64,000 bases of DNA, from positions 9,486,001-9,550,000 of the forward strand of contig CM057136.1 of the NCBI GenBank assembly GCA_029964075.1, in the 5' to 3' direction. This DNA comes from Patiria pectinifera. Lineage: Eukaryota > Echinodermata > Asteroidea > Valvatida > Asterinidae. Both the position numbers and the translations under genes were made by a program. This document shows, piece after piece, positions 55,145 to 61,213 of this stretch. Position 1 is the first letter of the stretch, and each line of letters begins with the position of its first letter. The notes below the pieces were generated by a model. The model was not told the origin of the DNA. It ran no database searches and worked only from the letters and a program-made list of their open reading frames with translations.

Positions 55145-56398
55145 CTACCATCGTTTTTGCAGGTACGCAAACACCAAGGCTCCCACACCCAAAAACAAAG
55201 CCCACACGTGTTTGGCCAACCACGATACGGACTTACTCAGCGCGTTAAATATCCAACTGAGTACGCTGCCTATGATACCCGGCAGAGCACCCAACGCGCT
55301 CACTCCGAGTTTTTGAAGAGCAGATGCAAAATTAGTGAGTTGTTTTGAAATCCACTCTTTGATACCGCCTTTTGGTGTTGGTGTTGGTGTTGGTGCTGGT
55401 GTTGGCGCGGGTGGGGCACCTGCACCTCTCACGCTAGCGACGATGCTACTCACTATCGTGCTTATGGCTAAACTCAAAGCGGCTAAAATACTCACTACGG
55501 TCACACCTTGTTCTCTAAACAGAGTTCTGATCTTTTCCGCCAGAGTCGTGTCGTCGCCTAATATTTTATTAATCGTTTCTTTGATTCTAGCGATCTGACT
55601 TTTGAGCCCTCGTTCGTTGGCTTTTGCGGCTTCTAATCTGGCAGATCTTTCAACGTTCAAGTCGCTCAATTTATCGTTTAACTCTCGTCGACCCTCTTCG
55701 CTGTGAGATTCGTCGAGTTCCTGTCTCGTGGCTGCAATCTCTCGGTCCAGTTCTGTGAGACGCGCTAAATTAAGTTCTAGGTTACCTCTCAACGTCTGAA
55801 GAGTTTTGTCTAAACCCTGGAGTTCTCTGTAATTCAATCCTTCTGTTTGAGCGCCGGTGTCTTGTTCTAAATCGTCTATAATCTCGATAACCTCATCGGT
55901 GACTCTGGGTAGTTCTGTCATGGGGATACTCTCGGGTTGTATTGATTGCAGTTGTTGACTTTGATCGTCACTGAGTGTCTTACGTTCGTAATGCGTAAAG
56001 CCTAATTCCTTTCTAATAAAATCTCTACCGTTTAAACCCATCTTTCTTACATTTAACTCTATAGTCCTCAGAGTCAAGAATCTGTCTGGTTTTCTTTGAT
56101 CCGTTAACCTTAGTAAGCCTTTACCAGTGTCATAAAATAAACCGTCTGGTTTGAGAATAAATTTTTCGTATCTCGGAGAGATTGGTTTATTGTATATGTT
56201 ATAAGTATCGTAAAACTCATCAACGCGACCATTAGTGACCATGCTTCTTCCTTGATCTAAAACGTCATCTATGTCGGTAGTGAGGATTGGTGGTACAGGA
56301 GTATCAAAGTTGTCGTCCAAATTGGTCTCTGCTACATCATCATCGCCATCGTAATCGTAATCATCAACGGGGTCAAAGTCAAATCCTCCCTCAGCCAT
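55145..56398 (-). CDS. Polinton coiled-coil protein with Pro-rich linker and hydrophobic tail
   Basis: 417 residues. It has an acidic N-terminus (DPVDDYDYDGDDDVAETN), a middle region with FIRKELGFTHYERKTL, a long coiled coil (~195-280, LDKTLQTLRGNLELNLARL onward), hydrophobic segments (~300-325), a linker APTPAPTPTPTPKGG, and a C-terminal amphipathic/hydrophobic tail (LGALPGIIGSVLSWIFNALS, then WALFLGVGALVFAYLQ). The tail style recurs in Polinton proteins. It resembles a membrane-lytic or internal virion protein by layout (inference). The ATG lies in TAAATG. Its 3' end faces the hairpin. Confidence 0.65.
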   Translation of the reverse strand: MAEGGFDFDPVDDYDYDGDDDVAETNLDDNFDTPVPPILTTDIDDVLDQGRSMVTNGRVDEFYDTYNIYNKPISPRYEKFILKPDGLFYDTGKGLLRLTDQRKPDRFLTLRTIELNVRKMGLNGRDFIRKELGFTHYERKTLSDDQSQQLQSIQPESIPMTELPRVTDEVIEIIDDLEQDTGAQTEGLNYRELQGLDKTLQTLRGNLELNLARLTELDREIAATRQELDESHSEEGRRELNDKLSDLNVERSARLEAAKANERGLKSQIARIKETINKILGDDTTLAEKIRTLFREQGVTVVSILAALSLAISTIVSSIVASVRGAGAPPAPTPAPTPTPTPKGGIKEWISKQLTNFASALQKLGVSALGALPGIIGSVLSWIFNALSKSVSWLAKHVWALFLGVGALVFAYLQKRW

Positions 56399-56420
56399 TT
56401 ATTTAATAAACCTATTTAAA

Positions 56421-56663
56421 TTATGCCGTTTTCATTATACTGCCCGGTAGTATACCCTGGGTCACCAACCAATTTTGCGTGGCCAGAGCTCCACTTATAA
56501 TACCCGTCAATTTAGCCGCATCTTCTACGCTTAGTTTGCTTAAATCTGGCGCTTTCATTTTGAGTAGTTTAGCTCCTACCATGGCGTATCCCATCGAAAG
56601 ACCCGATATGACGGCTCCGTGATAAATCGTATTTGCTATTCCGTTGGTGTAAAAGTTACTCAT
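56421..56663 (-). CDS. small conserved Polinton protein, 80 residues
   Basis: It contains IYHGAVISGLSMGYAMVGAK and a second helical half with GALATQNWLVTQGILP. Both segments are weakly hydrophobic, suggesting a small membrane or capsid-cement protein. I recall similar small proteins in other Polintons; the function is unknown. GTTTTTAATATAA directly upstream (in complement) is also found before the gene starting at 52403. Confidence 0.65.
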   Translation of the reverse strand: MSNFYTNGIANTIYHGAVISGLSMGYAMVGAKLLKMKAPDLSKLSVEDAAKLTGIISGALATQNWLVTQGILPGSIMKTA

Positions 56664-56696
56664 CGTTTTTAATATAACAATTTTTAAATTGCTGGT

Positions 56697-57080
56697 TTAT
56701 TCCATGTCTAGCGTTTTGGGGGAGCTGGGTGAAGTGGGTTGCATGACTACCGGCACTGGCTGTACCACCGGCGCAGTTGCCTTACTTTTTAGTACCAGCA
56801 GCCCCACCCCTATTATAGACGCTACAGCCCCCCACATGACCCAAGAGTTGTAGTCTGGTGAGCTCGTAGCTTCGTCCGATGTTACGTTCATTTTTGCCAA
56901 TTTTAATTTCATCTGTCTATTGTGCTCAGCTAAAGCTTTACCCTGCTGTATTCGTTTAGGATTTTTAGTCTTGGTCACTCTCGTTACCGTCGGTGATGTC
57001 GTTGTTTTTATCGGTGGGGGTGTCTCTGTCTCTGCTGGTTGAGCTGCAGGCGTTGCTGTCGCCGCTTTCTGATCTTCCAT
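56697..57080 (-). CDS. small single-pass membrane protein of the Polinton
   Basis: 127 residues. A Thr/Pro-rich N-terminal half (TPAAQPAETETPPPIKTTT), a basic patch (KTKNPKRIQQGKAL), one hydrophobic segment near residues 78-97 (WVMWGAVASIIGVGLLVL), and a Pro-rich tail. The ATG lies in TAAATG. Its first 116 nt overlap the 3' end of the upstream gene in another frame. Function unknown. Confidence 0.6.
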   Translation of the reverse strand: MEDQKAATATPAAQPAETETPPPIKTTTSPTVTRVTKTKNPKRIQQGKALAEHNRQMKLKLAKMNVTSDEATSSPDYNSWVMWGAVASIIGVGLLVLKSKATAPVVQPVPVVMQPTSPSSPKTLDME

Positions 57081-57540
57081 TTATTATATTAGGTTTATTA
57101 AATTTCAAATGTTTTGTTGTGATAATCGTAGCAACTAGGGGTGATATTAAAGTTCCGTACTTGTAACAAACGTCGCTCAACATACCAGCCATACTCGCGC
57201 TTATAATAGGATCAGAACTCAAGTCGTTGGTGAGTTCTTCTTCAGAATCTATAGTGACGTTATATCCTAAAACTTGTACGGGTGTAACAACAGCTAACAC
57301 TCTCGAAAATATACTTAAAGTGTATTTACCAACGGTTTTAACAATTTCATTTCCAAATTTAGTTTCGTACAGATGATACAGCTTTTCGAGTTCTTTACTG
57401 TCAAGAGCTTCGATATATTTAACGGTGTATTCCTTTCCCAAGTACTTTCTAGAGTTTCCGGCTGCTACGACACCGCACAAACGATCTTTATGTTCTGCGT
57501 TGTGATCTTGTTCGGTTAAAGTCAGTTTTAGGTCCTCCAT
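56965..57540 (-). CDS. conserved Polinton protein, 191 residues, unknown function
   Basis: A helical protein with LDSKELEKLYHLYETKFGNE and KTVGKYTLSIFSRVLAVVTP, ending in an acidic, Ser/Asp-rich tail (RSESGDSNACSSTSRDRDTP...). I recall similar proteins in other Polintons but not a function. The ATG lies in TAAATG. The tail region is the part that overlaps the next gene, so it may be a by-product of that overlap or of a small frameshift. Confidence 0.55.
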   Translation of the reverse strand: MEDLKLTLTEQDHNAEHKDRLCGVVAAGNSRKYLGKEYTVKYIEALDSKELEKLYHLYETKFGNEIVKTVGKYTLSIFSRVLAVVTPVQVLGYNVTIDSEEELTNDLSSDPIISASMAGMLSDVCYKYGTLISPLVATIITTKHLKFNKPNIINGRSESGDSNACSSTSRDRDTPTDKNNDITDGNESDQD

Positions 57541-57859
57541 TTAATTAGAAAGGAATTTAATTTTGTTGTAGCTGTTGCAACTTTGTTACAAAAGCAAAGG
57601 TATTCGTAGGTGTAAAACGATAGATTAAGTGATATGATGATAATAGCCAAAAACTGCAAATACTCGAATATTGCTATCATTTACTAACAGCAAAATGTAT
57701 TTTGTTGACGTTTATTGATTAACAAATTGAAATACAAGTGTAGCTTGTTAAATAGGTTGCTACTCAACTAGCTATTAATTGTTACTCACCTAGCTATTAA
57801 TTGTTACTCACCTAGCTATTAATTGTTACTCACCTAGCTATTAATTGTTACTCAACTAG
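57541..57859. other. spacer with 22-bp tandem repeats
   Basis: The largest gene-free spacer inside the visible Polinton. Positions 57771-57858 hold four exact-length units of GCTATTAATTGTTACTCACC plus TA, with half units on either side. The repeat touches the ATPase stop codon (57860-57862). An origin, terminator or recombination hot spot are possible; none is shown. Confidence 0.8.
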
Positions 57860-58465
57860 CTACTCAAGTAGCTCGTAACTAACTGGAGGTTCGGTGTATA
57901 CGACCAATTTACTATATTTCACATCTCTCAAACGTCGTTTTATATAATCTCGTTGTTCAATGGGTACGACGTCATTTTCGTCTAACGCTTGATCAAACGA
58001 TGTTTTATCTTTGCAGTAAAATAATGCCAACCAAGCCGTGTTTTCTCTATAATCTTTTAAAACGCTGTTGTACTTTTGGGTCAGTAACCAACAGCTGTGA
58101 TTTACGTGTCTTCCGCTAAATGCCATCTTGCTTAGCGCGCACGTCTTTTTACGATATTTAATCTCTTGATCCGAAGAGCAATCGTCCACGATAAACAACG
58201 TGGCAACACCTTCGAATATTTTCCTGTAAAAATCGATCGCTTCGTTGAGCGTCATCTTGTACAATTCCGGATCGCAGAGGTATACCTCGGGATCTGCTTG
58301 AATCCACTTTCTTTCGATGTACGTTTTGTTTTTAAATATGGTAGGGCAAATGATGACTATCGCCTCAAATGTATTTTTATAGTCTGACTCTAACAGATCC
58401 AAAATCCATTTGGTTTTGCCCGAATTTGTTTTGCCGACGATTAAAGCGCAATGCGGTTGTGTCAT
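57860..58465 (-). CDS. DNA-packaging ATPase (FtsK/HerA, A32-like)
   Basis: 201 residues. It drives genome packaging into the virion. Walker A is GKTNSGKT in the first 20 residues (ALIVGKTNSGKTKWILDLLE), and Walker B is TLFIVDDCSS (~residue 90). Length and motif spacing fit the A32-like packaging ATPases of Polintons and large DNA viruses. It starts one base after the stop of the capsid gene, in TAAAATG, so the two are probably one transcription unit. No break is seen. Confidence 0.9.
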   Translation of the reverse strand: MTQPHCALIVGKTNSGKTKWILDLLESDYKNTFEAIVIICPTIFKNKTYIERKWIQADPEVYLCDPELYKMTLNEAIDFYRKIFEGVATLFIVDDCSSDQEIKYRKKTCALSKMAFSGRHVNHSCWLLTQKYNSVLKDYRENTAWLALFYCKDKTSFDQALDENDVVPIEQRDYIKRRLRDVKYSKLVVYTEPPVSYELLE

Positions 58466-58466
58466 T

Positions 58467-59735
58467 TTAACTTAACAGAGATTTAAAATTCCCGTCTTCC
58501 AAGTTCAATTGAGCATCCATGACCAAAAAGACGTACATCGTGAGGTCACCTTGACCTTCGGCTTCTCTGTTCAATTGAATGTTGATGCCTCCTCCGTCTC
58601 CGAGTTTCCTACCGGATCCGTGAGCGGAATTGTCGTCGTTACTTCTAAAATCGAGCCACAGACCGTATTTGTCTTTTAGGTAGTCTCCGAGGTCAAAACC
58701 CGTCAAATTTAAGTCTTTAGCTACTCCGCGCCCGCTTTCGGTATCGCTGTCTCCAAAGAACTTGTTGATTTCATTCCAGTGTTGATACTGAAACATTCCT
58801 TGACTGTAGAGTTGATTGGGTTTACCTTCTACGGTCACCGATGTTTTGGTTATTTTTGGATTGTAAAATCGCTGCGGATTTTTGACCGCGGGATCTTTAA
58901 ACAAAAACAAAATACCCTTGAGACTCCTGATGGGTTGATTGACGCTGACGTTCCAAAGCGTGTCCGATTTGTTGACGGATCTAACTTCTAACGAGTGGAT
59001 TTTATCAAACAGATATTGCATTAACCCCTTGTGTTTATTCCTGATGGTGATAGCTAGGTCTCTGTTGGTCACCACTTCGTATTCGAGAGACAAGTCTGAG
59101 ATACTGTACATCGCCGCCGTATCTGAACTGTTGACTACTTTATCGTGATCGTTAAACTTTATCTCGTACGTCAGAGGTTGTTTTAAACCGCTGGGGTAAA
59201 AAGGGTGATGCGAAGTCAGTATGTCAATGTCTAGTGGAATACAATATCTGTTACCATAGGCATCCGCGATAGCTTGATCCTTACCGTTGTTGGCGCCCGC
59301 GTTAGCATCTTCAGCCCCAGTTCTTAGTTTAGACACGTTTTCTTTTTCTATGCCCGAGTACGCCATGTTTCGAGTCGTCGAGCTGTTGATCCAATTGTCT
59401 TTAAAGTTGTGATACACGTCGGCGTGACGATAACTCACAATTTCGTGACCTTGAAGCCTGACGCTGATTTCGCTGACTAAATTTCTGGCCAAATTGCTAA
59501 AAATGGTTCTATTGTTGTCACTTCCACCTTCGAGTTCTAAATTGAAAGCTAGTTTACAAGTGCCGGGTACGATCACGTCGTCTACACCCAATTGAGGAAA
59601 CTTGACCCTCAGCGTTTGCCCCGCCGATATACTACTGGGATTGTGGGTAATGACCACCTCTTTTCTCTCACCCTTGATAGATCTGGGTATTTTTAATAGC
59701 CTGCTGGGATTGAGCTTTTTTCCATATGCATTCAT
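58467..59735 (-). CDS. major capsid protein (double jelly-roll type)
   Basis: 422 residues of beta-rich sequence without signal or membrane segments. It opens MNAYGKKLNPSRLLKIPRSI and has strand-like stretches such as LRVKFPQLGVDDVIVPGTCK and SEISVRLQGHEIVSYRHADV. Assignment rests on gene order (directly before the packaging ATPase), length, and similarity to the Polinton major capsid family as I recall it. Such proteins form the trimeric capsomers of an icosahedral shell. The start lies in TAAAATG. The frame is intact. A profile or fold search would confirm. Confidence 0.75.
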   Translation of the reverse strand: MNAYGKKLNPSRLLKIPRSIKGERKEVVITHNPSSISAGQTLRVKFPQLGVDDVIVPGTCKLAFNLELEGGSDNNRTIFSNLARNLVSEISVRLQGHEIVSYRHADVYHNFKDNWINSSTTRNMAYSGIEKENVSKLRTGAEDANAGANNGKDQAIADAYGNRYCIPLDIDILTSHHPFYPSGLKQPLTYEIKFNDHDKVVNSSDTAAMYSISDLSLEYEVVTNRDLAITIRNKHKGLMQYLFDKIHSLEVRSVNKSDTLWNVSVNQPIRSLKGILFLFKDPAVKNPQRFYNPKITKTSVTVEGKPNQLYSQGMFQYQHWNEINKFFGDSDTESGRGVAKDLNLTGFDLGDYLKDKYGLWLDFRSNDDNSAHGSGRKLGDGGGINIQLNREAEGQGDLTMYVFLVMDAQLNLEDGNFKSLLS

Positions 59736-59757
59736 TTTATTTATACGAGTTTTAAAT

Positions 59758-60180
59758 TTAAAGGTATCTGTAAGCCAAGAAGCCCACCAATAGCGTTCCT
59801 CCCGCGATAAACACCAGTTCTTTTTCTATTTGTTGGTCGCTAGGCTCGTAAAAATCTTCGAGTTTGGGTTCGTGTTGCAGTCCTACGGGTAGTTCGGTAG
59901 AGTGTCCACTCACCTCGTTGTAGTAACGCAACGCTCGGTCTACGTTAGAAAATGTTTCTTTAGAAGCATTTTGTTTTCTGATACGTTCGTTTAGAAAATC
60001 TAGATATTTCGTTCGTTCTCGTTGCCACTTATCTTTGGCGGCCGAGAGTTGTTCTATCGCTAAATCGTGTCTCTTACGCTCCTCGTCACTCTGTTTCAGA
60101 TTTGAAAATAAAAAGTTTGAACCCGTAAAAGCTAAGGCGTTGACGATCGCGCCTCCTAACATCATAGCAACGCTAGCCAT
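59758..60180 (-). CDS. small Polinton protein with N- and C-terminal hydrophobic segments
   Basis: 140 residues. MASVAMMLGGAIVNALAFTG leads into a charged coiled coil (ERKRHDLAIEQLSAAKDKWQ) and ends with a membrane segment (ELVFIAGGTLLVGFLAYRYL). I recall the same layout in other Polintons. A virion membrane-associated or scaffold role is inference. It is divergent from the integrase across a 31-bp spacer. Confidence 0.7.
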   Translation of the reverse strand: MASVAMMLGGAIVNALAFTGSNFLFSNLKQSDEERKRHDLAIEQLSAAKDKWQRERTKYLDFLNERIRKQNASKETFSNVDRALRYYNEVSGHSTELPVGLQHEPKLEDFYEPSDQQIEKELVFIAGGTLLVGFLAYRYL

Positions 60181-60211
60181 ATTATTATAAACGTCTTTTA
60201 TATTAAATAAT
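60181..60211. promoter_or_regulatory. 31-bp divergent promoter
   Basis: An A/T-only spacer apart from the core AACGTCTTTTATATTA (60190-60205). It shares GTCTTTTAT with the other divergent spacer at 53603-53643, in the same orientation relative to the + gene. Confidence 0.55.
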
Positions 60212-61213
60212 ATGCAAACATTATCTAAACTGTATTATAGCCCGAGCGGTTATTGGAGAGGTGAAAGTGCCGTCGACCATTTACACGATAAAACAAAAAT
60301 CGATAAAAAGGTAATCAGAGATTGGCTTAAAAAACAAGCGATATGGCAAATTTATCTACCGGGTCCTGCGTATGTACCCAGGCCTACGAGTACATCGCGA
60401 GAGTTTGAAACACCAAACGACTTTCACCAAATGGATGTGCTATACCTACCCTGGGATAAAGTAAAACGCAAGACTTATAAATACGCTTTGACGGTTGTCG
60501 ATGTTGCGAGTCGATACCACGAAGCAGAACCTTTGGTTTCTAAAACGGCAGATTCCACGCGAGATGCTATCGTTAAGATTTACGCGAGGTCGCCTTTGAG
60601 TTACCCTAAAACGTTGAGAGTAGACGCCGGTACCGAATTTTAAGGCGCTTTTAAAAAATGGATGACCTCAAAAAACGTCGAGATTATCGTAGGCGAACCC
60701 GGAAACCACCGATCGCAGGGTATCGTAGAAAGATTTAATCGAACGCTAGCCGAGAGACTGTTTGGTCATCAGTACGCTCAAGAAATGTTAAATCCCGAGA
60801 GTAGAAACACGCAATGGGTCGAGCGATTACCCAGCGTGATCAAAGCTATAAACGATGAAACGACGAGATTAATAGCTAAAGCGCCGTCAGAGGCGGTTAA
60901 ACTAAAACAGGTCCGGCAATATCCGGCTAACCCCGTTAAAACAAAAGAGCAACAATTACCGCAAGACGCTATGGTTAGATATTTATATTACCCGGGTGAG
61001 CAAGAGGGTGGAACTTCTAGAAGAGCCACAGATCCCATTTGGAGCGTAGACATCTTCAACGTGGAAAAAAGAACGAGTCAATTTAAAATGATTGAAGGTA
61101 AAAAAGTAACGACGGGTCCTACTCTTTATTACCTGCAAGACGGCCCAAAAAGGAGTTTTGTGAGACAAGAGCTTCAAGTCGTACCCGAGGACACGCAATT
61201 ACCGCCTAATTAA
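60212..61213 (+). pseudogene. Polinton integrase (retroviral DDE type) with one in-frame stop
   Basis: 333 codons plus one internal TAA at 60641-60643; the frame is the same on both sides. A helix-turn-helix-like N-terminus (LYYSPSGYWRGESAVDHLHD) precedes the DDE core: first Asp in HQMDVLYLP, second Asp in LRVDAGTEF just before the stop, and Glu in GIVERFNRTLAERLFGHQYA. A C-terminal region follows with VRYLYYPGEQEGG and ATDPIWSVDIF. The enzyme would insert the linear element into target DNA. The stop falls between the second Asp and the catalytic Glu, so a truncated product is inactive. Its 3' end overlaps the polymerase stop by 8 bp, convergent. Confidence 0.9.

Noticed and set aside
57771-57858. 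CRISPR array
   Set aside because: Units are contiguous with no spacers, in a eukaryotic transposon.
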